This document shows positions 32,275 to 44,618 of a stretch of 64,000 nucleotides of DNA, piece by piece. The first letter of the stretch is position 1; every line of letters begins with the position of its first letter. The notes beneath the pieces are model-generated. The model did not search any database and was not told the origin of the DNA. It saw nothing but the letters and a program-made list of their open reading frames with translations. Position numbers and translations under genes: made by a program. Origin of the DNA: Dysidea avara (Eukaryota > Porifera > Demospongiae > Dictyoceratida > Dysideidae); NCBI RefSeq assembly GCF_963678975.1, contig NC_089273.1:27533073-27597072 (forward strand). The letters are read 5' to 3'.

Positions 32275-33540
32275 ACTATTATTTATTTATTTATTTTTAT
32301 TTATTTAAATGTTTTTCAACATACAGAAATTACAACAGTATGTGATTATTATATAGGTTTCACTATTTAGTGTGTTGAAGGTCCATATTAAACAGACACA
32401 GTATAATCATATTGTAAGAAAACAGTTGCAAGTAAAAAAATCACTACTATTTGCAAATTAGTCTATAACTCTTTGTTGATAGACATCTCTTTAGACCTCG
32501 CTTTAAATCAGGAGTGGAAGCTCTGACTGGTCTGAGCTATAAAGGATGTAGTTCAGTATACTAGCTATACTTTTGACTATACTTGCCTCCTGAAAGAATT
32601 ATTTAAGAGTACGGCAAAGTCGACCAGAAGTAACAAATGGCCAGCTTATACAATTTTAAGTACCTGAAAGTAAGAATGACAGCGGACCGACAAGTTTTAT
32701 ACTCTAACTCATGATATCACACCGTAGATAACAATATCAGCACATGGCAAACATTTTGGATAGGCATGTTGTTAACATAAATATTAAACAGCAGGAGACC
32801 AAGCACAGAGCTTTGAGGCACACCACTGAGAACACCACCAAGTTGAAGTTTCACCATTATTAACTGCTCTTTGCTTTCTGCCCACTAAAGGCCTTTTAAT
32901 CAGCCTAGGAGGTTCCCTGTTAAGCCATATGACTCCAGTTTAGTGAGTAATCGAGTATGAGGAACTGAATCAAAGGCCTTAGCAAAATTGAAATAAATAA
33001 TGTCAAGTGAGTGGCCCTGTTCAAGAGATTTGGTCCAACAGTTCAAGGCAGTGAGCAGTTCAGTAACACAAGATCTTCCAGCAGTTTGACCATGTGTCCC
33101 ATTATTTTGTCCTTGATAAATCATTTTAACAATAGGAGAGGTAAGGCTGATTGGTCTATAATTCCTAGTAATAGTGCAACCACCTTTCTTAAAAATAGGA
33201 GGAGTGACTAAAGCCTCTTTCCAAGCATCAGGCAAAGTATAAGAGTTAAAAGATTTATTAAACAAAATTGATAGAGGTACACTGAGCTGCTGTCCACATT
33301 CCTTCAGTGATAATATTGGCCAATCATCTGTTCCTGATGCTTTGGCTGGGTTGAGCACAGACAACTTAGCATAATTATACTTCTTGTGGTGTAAATTCTG
33401 TCACTGGGTAGATCCACAATGAGGGGTATGTAAAGTGAAGGCATGGAAGATAGCTCTTCTTTAGTAAAAACACTAGCAAAATAATTATTTAACAATGTGC
33501 ACTTCTCACCATCAGAATGTATAACTGTTCTCCAGGATAT
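32275..33540 (-). pseudogene. LINE RT, N-terminal half (minus strand) with TAAA-type tail
   Basis: From 33,540 the minus strand reads RQKISWRTVIHSDGEKCTLL, NNYFASVFTKEE, then with a shift VLNPAKASGTDDWPILSLKE, NYRPISLTSPIVKM, FAKAFDSVPHTRLLTKLESY and, with another shift, GGVLSGVPQSSVLGLLLF near 32,820. It stops just before the expected catalytic box. Further left, a region without recognisable RT ends in (AAAT)n at 32,278-32,308. It is disrupted by stops and frameshifts. The part left of about 32,700 may belong to another element. Confidence 0.75.
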
Positions 33541-33544
33541 TTTC

Positions 33545-34020
33545 TGTCTTACAATTTGCTGATGATTTAAAATTGTTTCATGTAGCTAATACAGGATGAT
33601 CAGGATTTTCAGCAGTTACAAGATGATATCAACAAGTTGTTGGCTTAGGCAAACATGTGGCAACTTATGTTTAACATCTCTAAATGCTTTTTACTGCATC
33701 TTGGTCCGCCACAGGAGTATAGTAAGTACAATATTCAGGGTACACTAATATCTTCCAGTGATAAAATCAAAGATCTTAGGGAACTCATTGATGACAACCT
33801 TAAATTTCATTCCCATGTCACATCTGCCATCTCTAAAGCTAATCGGACACTGGCAGAAGACCTTTCATTTCACGCATAACCACATGTTTGTTACTCTTTA
33901 CAAGTCTTTGGTAAGACCAGTGATAGAGTATGGTAACATTATCTGGGGGCCACACTACACTCTTGACCTCGCTCTTGACCAAAGAAAATCAAAAAAATCC
34001 AGCGTAGACATATCAGAACA
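33545..34020 (+). pseudogene. LINE RT, C-terminal half (plus strand)
   Basis: Begins exactly at the catalytic box, LQFADDLKLFHVANT, then ANMWQLMFNISKCFLLHLGP, KIKDLRELIDDNLKFHSHVT, SAISKANRTLAEDLSFH, a frameshift, and VTLYKSLVRPVIEYGNIIWG. It ends near 34,015 with no 3' UTR. It lies back to back with the opposite-strand N-terminal half, and the two together would make one RT. Confidence 0.75.
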
Positions 34021-34305
34021 ATTCTATATTTTTTAATGTCATTCAGTTATACAGGTAGTATGAAAATGTACTGTTTGTTCAATTAGAATTAAAAAAACTG
34101 ATTCTACAAAAACCTGTTAATTTTAGCAACTCACCTGTATAGCACGTATATCATATAGGGGGTGGGTGGGTGGCAGGGTGTGGAGGGGAGGGATGGTGGG
34201 CCGCCCACGCACAAAAAGTGTTTGACAGTGAAAAAACAGTCTATAAGTATCATGCAACTGTTTAAATATATTCGTTCTTTGATATTGTATATGCATTAGT
34301 TTGCC

Positions 34306-35153
34306 AGTGATAGTTACCCCCCAAAAACACTGTTGCTGTAAAAAAAGGCACGTCCAAGAAACTACAAGTATCTGTAACTCCATGTAAAACAGATCAGGAT
34401 AAGCTGTAGAAAAACACTCCATTAAATTAATGGGTAACTGAAGGAGCTGATATCTAGAGTGGCCAAGAATCAATAATGTTACTACAACTGACTATGATTA
34501 CCAAAGAATACCTTGGCTGTAGAATAGGTAAATAAAAGTAACTGGCAATAAAAACAGCTGATATCTGAAGCGGCCAAGAATAAAAGTTAAGTTGATACAA
34601 CTTACTACAATTATAAACTTGTAAGATTCAATCCTAATCATTCAAATGTGTTCTATACATTCACCCGTGCTACATCCTAAATTAATTCTTTGTAACTGTA
34701 ATTGGCTGGTAATTTGGCCGCCTTTTTCAATAGTCAGAGTAAAGAAAAAAGGCAGCCAAATTACCAGCCAATTAGAGTTACAAAGAATTAATTTAGGATG
34801 TAGCACAGGTGAATGTATAGAACACAGTTGAATGATTAGGATTCAATGTTGCAAGTTTATAATTGTACTAAGTTGTATCAACTTAACTTTTATTCTTGGC
34901 CGCTTCAGATATCAGCTGTTTTTATTGCCAGTTACTTTTATTTGCCTGTTCTACAGCCAAGGTATTCTTTGGTAATCATAGTCAGTTGTAGTATTCTTGG
35001 CTGCTCTAGATATCAGCTCTTTCAGTTACCCATTAATTTCATGGAGTGTTTTTCTACAACTTATCCTGATCTGTTTTACATGGAGTACAGATACTTGTAG
35101 TTTCTTGGACATGCCTTTTTTACAGCAAAGGTGTTTTTAGGGGGAATATCACT
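34306..35153. mobile_element. Foldback element FB-A: near-perfect 848-bp palindrome
   Basis: Two arms of about 420 bp (34,306-34,727 and 34,745-35,153) separated by a 17-bp loop. Outer ends: CCCCCCAAAAACACTGTTGC then TGTAAAAAAAGGCACGTCCA. The central stem is GGTAATTTGGCCGCCTTTTT. Each arm carries two direct copies of GCTGATATCT followed by a GGCCAAGAAT block, about 120 bp apart. Open frames on either strand are mirror images and not genes. Relatives are at 49,761 and 62,625. Confidence 0.9.
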
Positions 35154-35520
35154 ACTTTTTGTCAGTTATATAATTTACAGACCAATGTTCAAGCCATGGG
35201 GGATGTATGATGAATTCTGTCTTGTAGAGGTATTGCAACCAAGCAGAAATCTGCTGATAGGTGGTGAGCATATAACATGCATTCCTCTAGTAGCTATTAA
35301 TTTTTTATTAGGTCAAGGGCCAGTAGAAATTACTGGTCATGCCAAGCAATAATGGCTAGTCAGGGTAACCAAAGATGTGTGTAAAGCACTTATTTGTAAA
35401 GCATGCTTTTCTAGGTGATCTTGGGGAATGCCAGCATCTTGAAATAGCAACTCTGAGATTGCATCTGGGATCTGGGAGTGTTTTCAGACTGAGATGTAAA
35501 TATTCAGCTGTATTGTTCAA
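35154..35520. other. No gene seen
   Basis: Short open frames only, no motifs. Confidence 0.5.
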
Positions 35521-35606
35521 TGAATGTTCTATTAGAGTATTTTATTGCCTGACTGTTCTGTTAGAGTATTTATTGCTTGACTGTTCTATTGGAGTATATC
35601 AATCAT
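35521..35606 (-). repeat. Triple tandem of the CTCTAATAGAG motif
   Basis: Three successive copies of GTTCT(A/G)TT(A/G)GAGTAT at about 35,525, 35,554 and 35,583, the last followed by ATCAATC; spacing about 29 bp. The only three-copy locus in the window. Confidence 0.85.
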
Positions 35607-35743
35607 TCTGTACTTGTCAATGAATAAAACCTGCTATGACCACTGCCATAGTGCCATGAGGATGATCTATCAACTTGGTTTGCCACTCTTAGAATTAGAT
35701 GCTTTGCAAAGGGTTATAAAAGAGATCACAAACATCGTACTAT

Positions 35744-36343
35744 GTGACCCAATTTTGGAAAACCATACATCTGAGCACATTGGCCAATTTGTTTTTATAG
35801 CTACAATGAAGCACTGAGTGGTTATCTACCTTATGTGAAAATTTTGTGAAGATACGTTGAAAGATATGGCCAATTTACTGTCTAATACATTACAAACTAA
35901 CTTTTCATTATCAGTTTATAGAACTGAATAGTGATCAGATGTGACAAATTGATGACAAATCACTTTGTTGACAAAGATCACCATTCTTACAATCTAAAGT
36001 TAATGAAAAGATAGTTTAATCATGTGTTCTTTATGCTTTTTCTCAATTAAATCACTTGTAATATTGTGAAAATGTTTGGTTTTGAGAATGAACAAATTAC
36101 CCAATTTGTAAGTTAATTGTTGTCCCACGCATTGTGAAACTACTACAAGGTCTGATATAATTCAGTATATCTCCTAGATAAAAGAAGCTATGGGTGTGAA
36201 ATTTCACAGCAAGAAGGCTTAATAGTTGCTTTATCAGAATATGTAAAAAAACTTAATTTAAAAATAATCACTGAAATTTTCAATAGAGAATTCCCACAAA
36301 TTTTGCATGTGCCCAGATGTATGATTTTCCAAAATAGGGTCAC
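35744..36343. mobile_element. GTGACC-family MITE (600 bp)
   Basis: Left GTGACCCAATTTTGGAAAAC, then CATACATCTGAGCACA; right TGTGCCCAGATGTATGATTT, then TCCAAAATAGGGTCAC. The interior is AT-rich and non-coding. Confidence 0.75.
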
Positions 36344-36617
36344 ACTATTATTTTATTTCACTACATATAAACACACACTTACATCATATACAAGCACAAG
36401 ACGTCCACAAAATGTGCAAACACTATACACACATGTTCACAAACATACACCACATATTGGTTGTACTCAAGTTAATATCACATCTCTTGTGAAATGCTCT
36501 TGTAGGAGAGATGGTAGTGCCTTTACTTGGTGCTAAAAAATTCTTGCAGAAAAGTAAACTGTGTTGTAGATACTGTTTAGTGCCGGTTAATTACACATGT
36601 CACTCCATAGTTAAGCC

Positions 36618-37000
36618 ATGAGGATATCCAAGCAAGTGTCTTTGGTGTTGCAACTGATGTTCCAAGTTAGTTGTATGTGTGTTAATTTAAAGTTAAGTTC
36701 AGTGCCTGCTTGTTTTGTACAGGTCTCACTTAACCTTGTGTCGTCATGCAGGCATCTGAATAATATTATTGTGCAAGCTGTGTGGAACAACCCCAACTCA
36801 TATACACAATCATTGACAACCACGAACCACATGCATATGTACATTCAAGCAATCTGTTACAAAAGTTGAAAGCCACAACACAAGCTCATACCAGCAAACC
36901 ATGAACAACATTCTAGCAATTTGTTACAAACTTTGTTGCACCATGGTATGTTCATAATGAACAATTAATGAAAGCCACAGCACAAGCTCCATGGTGCATT
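36618..37000 (+). repeat. Composite-locus unit X, copy 1
   Basis: Matches 57,305-57,725: GTGTCTTTGGTGTTGCAAC, GATGTTCCA, TTCAGTGCCTGCTTGTTTTG, TACAGGTCTC, then GTGTGGAACAACCCCAACTC and GCCACAGCACAAGCTCCATG. It includes an acceptor-like TTTTGTACAG at 36,712-36,721. Confidence 0.75.
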
Positions 37001-37011
37001 AATGGAAATAA

Positions 37012-37786
37012 ACAAGTTCCACCTGACTGACAATTATCACGTGACCTATTTAGGGGATATCCCTTGGAAAGACCCTGAATAGTAACACTTCAAGTGAAAA
37101 GTGAATGACACTTGATACGCGATTTATATTATTATCGATGGCAGTCCATGTCTTGAGGGAGAATTTAAGTATACTATTATTAAACATTAAAGTACCAGTA
37201 CCATATTGTAGAGCCATAACCAAGAACAAGTTCCACTTATTATTATTATTATTAGCAGTATACAGTGACCAGCACTGCAGGTCTGACAGCAACATGTGCT
37301 GCAGCCTTAGGATTACCTAACCTAATTTCAGAGACTTAGACCTAATGACTTGACTTACTGACTGATTTGACTGACAATGATCACGTGGCCTATTTAGGGG
37401 AAATCTCATGGAAAGTCCCTGTAACACCTCAAGTGAATACACGTGAAACGCGGTTTACATTAATTATTGATGGCAGTCCATGTCTTGAGAGGACTGAATG
37501 CTACTAAATATTTGTTATATTGTAACTGGATTTCAATGGAGTGGCAAAGCGTACTTAACTGATTTGAAACTAAGATACGTAGAGTCTACACCGCTTGAAG
37601 AAGAACGTCGAGTGGATACTACATTAAGAGTCGCCGGCGAAAATACTGATGTCCTCAGCTCTTCGTGGACGTTCAGTAACGAAAATAGGAGTGGAGGTTC
37701 AGTAACGAAACGAGGAGTGGAGGTTCAGTAACGAAAGGAGGAGTGAAAAAAAATTAGGCTACTGTACATAGTGCCACATCTAATCT
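37012..37786 (+). repeat. Composite-locus unit V, tandem copies
   Basis: Two adjacent related copies start near 37,020 and 37,362: CACGTGRCCTATTTAGGGG, TGGAAAG, then GATGGCAGTCCATGTCTTGA. The second runs on through AAACGAGGAGTGGAGGTTCA (a local 26-bp tandem) to the hAT-like insertion at 37,787. Beyond that insertion the unit resumes at 44,840 (CACACTGATTAACC, GTATGCGATTGG). A third copy lies at 51,783-52,140. Confidence 0.75.
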
Positions 37787-38131
37787 CAGGGGCGGATCCA
37801 GGATTTTGCTAAGGGGGGCACACAGGTAGAAGTCACTCCAAATGCGAAGCATGAGCTTTCTAGGGGGGTCTGGGGGCACCCCCCCCCCCCCTTAGGAAAT
37901 TTTGAAAATTTAACGTTCTAAGATTGAATTTGGTGACACTTTTGACTGAAATTTGTTGATAGTTTAAACACTGGAAGATACTGAGTAAAAACTAGAATTA
38001 GTATAAAGGCCCTAAGGAAATTTTGAAAATTTAATGTTCTGAGATTGGATTTAGTGGAAAATTTGACTGAAATTTGTTGATAGTTCAAACACTCCATAGA
38101 AGCTATTGAGTTAATAACCAGAAGTAGTGTA

Positions 38132-38306
38132 TGTCGCAGATTGAACTGAACTATTATAAAATAATTGAATGTTGTATTAGGCTTAGAACTTTAGATTGTG
38201 GGTTTTGTACCATTGTTCATTGTGTGTCACGTGAGTAGGTAAGGTGCGATTCCTTCTCGTGGTTCGAGAAACGAGAACCTGTTCACTTATCGCTAGACTC
38301 GTCACA
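38132..38306 (+). repeat. 5' LTR of BEL/Pao
   Basis: TGTCGCAGATTGAACTGAAC to CTAGACTCGTCACA. It is followed by TTGGTGCTGTGATTAC, the probable primer-binding region. Confidence 0.93.
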
Positions 38307-38468
38307 TTGGTGCTGTGATTACTTGTCTGTTCGTCGATCGCCCGCAGTTATTTTCTAACCAGAAACGCAGAAGCTGTTGTACCGTGGCACCTGTTTGAGA
38401 ACGGTACCCTCAAAGGCGAGCGAACTATATTCAGAGTGACTGTTTTTTGTTTGTTTATCTGTTTTAGA

Positions 38469-39582
38469 ATGGAGGAATTGCAACGTAAGAAGACTTCGCG
38501 GAAAGGATACAGGTCCCATTTAACGCGCCTCTTTAAGAAGGTGGACGCAATTATGGACTCCGAGAGTACACCAAGTGAAAAAGACTTCGCGACTCTGACT
38601 AGTTCCATCGATCAACTCCATGAATGAGCGAAGTTATTACTAGAAGCAGACCAAGAGATCGTCAACACAATCACAGGTGAAGATGAGCTGGAAGCCGAGA
38701 TTGTTGAGAGTGCAGCCATACAAGAAACGATTTGTGATAAGATAAGCCAAATCAAGAGCATCATACACAAGCTTACTGCCCCTACAACTACCACTCCACC
38801 TGTTACACTGAATGTGTCTGTTCCAGAGTTTGTACCACCTCAACATCCAACAATGAGAGAGCCACCTGCCCAGTTACTCACTCCTCCACCCACGGCCAGA
38901 CAACCCGTAAGTTGACTGCCCAAATTGAACTTACCTACCTTCTCTGGGAGTCCCCATAGCATGGCAGAGTTTCTGGGACTCATTTGATGCAGCTGTCAAT
39001 TCTAACACTGCACTAGATGGCATGCAGAAGTTTAATTACCTTCGAGCTCAGATCCAAGGTGAAGCATCACAGGAAATTGCTAGGCTTCCTTTGACAGGTG
39101 CAAACTATGATCACGCTGTAGCACTTTTGAAGGTGCGCTTTGGGCAACCCCACAGAATCATCAATGCCCACGTGCAAGCTCTGGTAAACACCCCCAAACC
39201 AGTTAACACCTTACCTAGTTTAAGACTCTTCCACGACACAGTGGAAAGACACATCAGAGGGTTGACAGCTTTAGACAAGTGTGAGGACTCCTACGGAGCC
39301 TTGTTAGTACCAATTATTCTTGGATAGCTCCCTCCAGAGACAAAGAGAAACCTCGCTCGTGCACACACCAACCCAGAGTGGACACTTACTGACTTACAAG
39401 ATGGGATTTTATTGGAGATTCAGATACTGCAATCAGGAGTGTCACTAGACTACACTGAATCATCAGACAATGCCGTGTCAACCATGACAGCTTCACTTCT
39501 CACAGGAGCCAGCAGCAATTTCAGACAGTGAACACAATCAGCAAAGCCTGCACGTTGCACCTACTGTAACTCAACAGATCAC
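38469..39582 (+). pseudogene. BEL/Pao gag (frameshift and stops)
   Basis: Starts at the ATG at 38,469 (MEELQRKKTSRKGYRSHLTR). The basic, helical N-terminus is followed by a coiled-coil-like acidic stretch (EDELEAEIVESAAIQETICD), a Pro-rich linker, then LPTFSG and the capsid-like WQSFWDSFDAAVNSNTALDG and RLPLTGANYDHAVALLKVRF. Stops lie at 38,625 (TGA), 38,913 (TGA), 39,325 (TAG) and 39,529 (TGA), with a frame change at about 38,955. A CCHC knuckle CTYCNSTDHLSFAC lies at the 3' end and leads in frame into the pol part. Confidence 0.9.
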
Positions 39583-42500
39583 TTGTCATTTGCTTGCAAT
39601 TTAGTTGTTGACCCAAAGAAAAGAATGGAGATCGTCCGGAAAGCCAACCTGTGTTTCAATTGTTTGGGGTGTCATAGAGTCTCCCAGTGTAGATCAAAGG
39701 CCAGATGTAGGCACTGCAGAGGAAAACATCACTCTAGCCTCTGTGAGACCACTGCTAGCAAGGATCAAGGCAATACAGGAAAGAAAGCAACTGCACCCTC
39801 AGTCAAGCAGAACAATTCTCAAGATGACTCAACTGCTTCACTTACAGTCTCAGTTCCATCCAAGCCACCAGGGACTGACCTACTACCTGGCAGTACATCC
39901 TGCCTTCTGAAGACTGCTATAGCTGAGGTACGCTCAGGGCCCAATCGTTGCAAAGCACAAATATTATTTGATGACGGTGCACAAAGATCTTTCATTACTC
40001 AGCAACTGGCAGACAGCTTGAAGGTTGACTCGTGCAAACGTCAAAGGATATGTATTTCTGCGTTTGGGGGAGAAGCTATACCAAAGGAATTGCAATCAAC
40101 CTCTATTGCAATACAAACTAATGATGGTGGAGAAGTTCCCATTTCAGTACTGGTTGTACTCAAGATAGCAGCACCTCTTCAGAATGCCGTACCTCTACCT
40201 GGGAACCAGTACACTCACCTTCACGGCCTTCAGCTTGCTCATCCAGTGGGAAGTGACAACAAATTCGAGATCACCTTGCTAGTAGGTGCAGATTTTTACT
40301 GGAACCTTGTCCAAGACAAGATAATTCGTGGCAACGGTCCCACTGCTGTTGAGTCAAAGATAGGATACCTTCTTTCAGGTCCTCATTCCCCTTCAGACAC
40401 CAAGGCCAGTGTCAGCATGTTTCACGCATCAGTCATGCAGTGTAATGAGCCAACGTTTTGGGGCACAGAACAATTGGGCACATCAGTCGATACCCAATCC
40501 TTACTAAGCAGTACACAGCAACCCACCTCCTTTATCAACTGCTCAGTCCATCGAGATTCTGATGGTTCATACATTGTTGGTTTCCCTTGGAATACTAATC
40601 ATCCTCCTTTGCCTTCAAATCGTGGCGTGTGTGAAAAAAGAGCACGGTCTCTTGCACGCAAACTAGCTCAGACACCAGAACTGCTAAAGATGTATGGTGC
40701 CATTATTACAGATCAACTTAGCCGAGGATTCATAGAGAAAGTTAAGGAAGCTGATGTACCCCAGAACTGCCATTTTATCCCTCACCATGCTGTCAAGAAG
40801 GATTCAGCAACTACTTCAGTGAGGATAGTGTATAACTGCAGTTGCCGTCTTTCCCCCAACCACCCCAGTTTGAATGATTGTCTTGTGGTTGGGCCTCCAT
40901 TTTTGATTGACATGGTTACCTTATTACTGAGATTCCGTACCTACAAGTATGCACTCACTACAGACATCGAAAAGGCCTTTCTCCACGTGCAACTGGCTGA
41001 AGAGGACTGCAATTACACTCATTTCCTTTGGTTATCAGAGCTAGATAATCCTAACAGTGACCTTACAATTTTTAGATTCCGGGTCATACTATTTGGCTCT
41101 GTCAGTTCACCTTTTATGCTACACACTGCCTTGAGACATCATCTCACCACTGAAACATCTACAACTGCCAGCGATATTTTAACTAATCTTTATGTTGACA
41201 ACATTGTGTCTGGCTGTACCAATGAAATGTCTGCTGTGGACTACTATATTGAAGCTCAAGAATTGATGTCAAAGGCCAACTTCAACCTGAGAAGCTGGGA
41301 CTCAAACAGTCCAAATCTAATGACAAAGGCAAACCATGATCAAGTTGCTGATACTAATACTGCTGTCAATGTCTTAGGCCTACTGTGGAATACAGCCAGC
41401 GACACGCTGAGTCTGATGCCAAAGTCATTACAAACATCCCAGACAACTCAGCCAACCAAGAGAACTGTGTTACAAGATCTGTCAAAAATCTTTGATCCTC
41501 TAGGAACACTCACCCCAGTAATCATATCCTCTAAATTATTTATGCAACAATTGTGACAGCAGAAATTTCGTTGGAATGAGCCCCTGAACTCCACCCTGAC
41601 ATCTGAATGGCACTGCATCACAGATAACGTAACACAGACACCTCAATATCACATTCCACGTTGGTACCTGAAATCCATTAATACTGAACAGTTGACTCTT
41701 CATGTATTTGTAGATGCCAGCATGAAGGCCTATGGTGCAGTGGCCTACATCTGTGTTGACACACATTCATCCTTCGCTATAGCTAAGGCTCGAGTTGCTC
41801 CACTGAAGAACCATACTCTACCATAGTTGGAACTGATGGCAGCTGTTACTGGCTCACGTTTGTGTAAGTTTGTTATATCTTCGCTTGACTGTTTTCAGTT
41901 CAAAATCACAATGTGGTCAGATAGTCAAATAGCACTTTGTTGGATTTCCAACAAGAAAAAGTTACCACCCTTTGTTGCCAACAGAGTAAACGAGATACAT
42001 GACTTAGTGCCTACTGCTACTTGGATGTATTGCCCCACCCAAGATAATCCAGGCGGCCTAGTCACTAGAGGGATTTCATTTGATTCTTTAAGGGATTCAC
42101 GGTTATGGCAATATGGACCAACCTGGCTGACACGCAAATCACAGTGGCCTAAATGGGAACACTCAGAGATATTCCACCTACAAGCTGAGGAAGAACCTGT
42201 AGAGGAGCCAAGAAAGGTTGATAGTGTTCTCCCACACCAACACGACCTTTGCTCAATCATGGACATTGACCGCTATAGCACTCTACAGAGATTACTTAGA
42301 GTGTCAGCTTATGCACTACGCTTCATTCATAATTGTAAGCAGTCCAACCCAAGTCTCAGGTGTACTGGTCAGCTCCTTCCAAACGACATCGATGCAGCGT
42401 TTAATGCGTGGGTCCATTGTGCTCAACGGGTTTCTTTTCCTGAGGAGTCTCTTGCTCTTCAAACAACCAACAAGACCAGTCGACCTCCCTTAATTCGCCA

Positions 42501-43914
42501 ACTGAAGTTGTTTCTTGATACAGACTACATCATTCGTTGTGGCGGGAGGATACATGATGCCAAGATTGACAGTGAGACAAAGTTTCCTTGCCTTCTCCCA
42601 AAGAAGCATCCCTTAACTGCCTTAGTAGTACATCACACACACAAGATACATCTCCACACAGGAGTCAATGCCACTGTCACATCACTTAGACAAAAGTTGT
42701 GGATTCCATCAGCCAGGAAAATTGTAAGATCTTTGCTACGGAAATGTGTTACTTGTCGTCGAGTCAGTGGAAAGTCATACTCCAGACCAGAACCTCCTCC
42801 TCTTCCCAGTGTGCGTACTAAACAGAGCAGACTATTTGAAGTCACCGGAGTTGACTTCACTGGAGCTCTCCACATTAAGACCATGGATGGCAGTAGCAAG
42901 GTATATGTGTGTCTATGTACATGTGGTGTAAGCAGAGCAGTGCACCTAGAAATTGTTACTGACTTATCTGTTGAGACATTCTTACAGGCACTTCTAAGGT
43001 TTGCTGCCCGCAGGTCCTTACCACGTATTATGCTCTCAGATAATGCTTCTACCTATGAAGCTGCAGCAGATGAGTTAGGGCATCTCATTAACTCTGACAG
43101 GATGGGGGAGTCATTATGTGCACTTGGAATCCAGTGGCGATTCATACCCAAGAGAGCCCCATGGTATGGGGGGTTCTGGGAACGTCTGATAGGCCTTACG
43201 AAAACCACCTTGAGGAAAGTGTTGGGGAAAGCCCTTGTAACCCTACCCGTGTTACAGACAGTGATCGTGGAAGTCGAAGCCGTACTTAATGTCAGGCCAC
43301 TGACTTACGTATCTGCAGACTTAAGAGACCCAGAACCCCTCACGCCATCTCACCTTCTTTGTGGTCGACGTGTCATCTCCTTACCACACACAATCATGGA
43401 TGATGAGATAAGTGATCCTACATATGGAGTACCTTCAGTCAGGGAAACAGTGAAGAGACAAAGCCAATTGATTCAGCATTTCCAATCCAGGTGGAGTAAA
43501 GAGTATTTAACATCCCTTCGTGAGTACCACAAGACATCTGGGAAAACCAAACAGGAAATTCAAGTTGGAGATGTGGTTATTATACATGATGACACTCTGA
43601 GGACCACCTGGAAACTAGCTGTTGTGGAGAAGCTGATCACTGGATTAGATGGGATCACTAGAGCTGCTGAGATAAGAACCGCAAATGGAAGGACCAACCG
43701 TCCTATAACCAGATTGTTCCCACTGGAGGTCAAGGAGGATGAATCTTCAAAAGAAGTTCAGCAAGTTCAACCACCAGAAGCTGATGTCAACACAGAGAAT
43801 ACGATGTTGCAAGATAGACCTACCAGAGAAGCTACTGTTGCAGCATGCAAGAGATTGAAGCAGTGGGCAAACATAGTTCGTGCGCCCCCCGGAGGATGTC
43901 GCAGATTGAACTGA
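39583..43914 (+). pseudogene. BEL/Pao zinc-knuckle, protease, RT, RNase H, integrase
   Basis: One frame of 1,444 codons broken only by TGA at 41,554 and TAG at 41,824. Further knuckles lie at CFNCLGCHRVSQC and CRHCRGKHHSSLC. An aspartic protease core reads ILFDDGAQRSFI (DDG at 39,970, where the family usually has D-S/T-G). The RT has TTDIEKAFLHVQL and a YVDN box at 41,191 in place of YVDD. RNase H shows FVDAS (about 41,706), LELMAA after the TAG, and SDSQIALCWI; NPGGLVTRG stands where NPADLVTRG is typical. The integrase has an HHCC zinc region ending CVTCRR, then D (GVDFTGALHI), D (LSDNAS at 43,033) and E (GGFWERLIG). The frame ends inside the 3' LTR. It looks long inactive but structurally complete. 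Confidence 0.93.
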
Positions 43915-44067
43915 ACTATTATATTAGAGTTGAATGTTGTATTAGGTTTAGAACTTTAGATTGTGGGATTTGTACCATTGTTCATTGTGTGTCACGTGAG
44001 TAAGGTGCGATTACTCCTCGTGGTCCGAGAAACGAGAACCTGTTCACTTATCGCTAGACTCATCACA
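43897..44067 (+). repeat. 3' LTR of BEL/Pao
   Basis: TGTCGCAGATTGAACTGAAC to CTAGACTCATCACA, preceded by a short purine run CCGGAGGA. It differs from the 5' LTR by a 4-bp deletion after GTGAGTA and about ten substitutions. Confidence 0.93.
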
Positions 44068-44590
44068 GTGTAAAGGCCTAAAAAAAATTTGAAAAATTAA
44101 CATTCTGAGATTGAATTTGGTGACAATTTTGACTGAAATTTGTTGAAACTTTCTAACACTGGAAGATACTTAGTTAAAAACCATGCAGAATTAGTCCCTA
44201 ATGAAATTTTGAAAACTTAACATTTTGAGATAATTTTGACTAAAATTTGATGAACATTTAGTGCTGGAGGTGTGAATGCTATTGAGCTGTAGTAGCAATG
44301 AAGTCTATAAAGAAATTTTGAAAAAATTACTTTTTGAGAATGATTTCGTTGCTAATTTTGGCTAAAATTAAGTTGAATTGGCATATATTAGGTCCCCTGC
44401 ACAAGTGTCACAAACATTTTAAATATATAGATAATCCTGGCATTTGATGTGCAGCTGGATCTCCAGAGAATTTCTATAGTCGCTAGGGTGTGGATAGAGT
44501 CATTAACTCAATTTAGAATAGGTGTGTTAGTTGTTTAAAATGACAAACAGTGTTTATAATTGTTACTCTTTACTGTTTTATTAGAATAAA

Positions 44591-44618
44591 TGACTGTTCT
44601 ATTAGAGTATTTCAGTCT
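44591..44618 (-). repeat. Dispersed CTCTAATAGAG motif
   Basis: TGACTGTTCTATTAGAGTAT followed by TTCAGTCT, in the right part of the hAT-like element. Confidence 0.85.

Larger units (their letters stand above)
38132..44067 (+). mobile_element. BEL/Pao LTR retrotransposon, two LTRs, GTGTA TSD
   Basis: Complete structure: LTRs of 175 and 171 bp with TG...CA ends, gag, protease, RT, RNase H and integrase in BEL/Pao order, flanked by a perfect 5-bp duplication GTGTA (38,127-38,131 and 44,068-44,072). The LTRs differ at roughly ten positions plus a 4-bp indel, so it is not recent. Coding frames carry one frameshift and at least six stops, so this copy is inactive. It is inserted into the hAT-like element at 37,787. 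Confidence 0.96.

Noticed and set aside
34123..35100. Open frames on both strands within FB-A, such as PDLFYMELQ
   Set aside because: The same peptide appears mirrored because the DNA is a palindrome; similar artefacts occur in FB-C at 62,814-63,046.
36303..36536. His/Thr-rich 77-codon frame
   Set aside because: Low-complexity CACA-rich sequence, non-canonical start context, no homology recognised.
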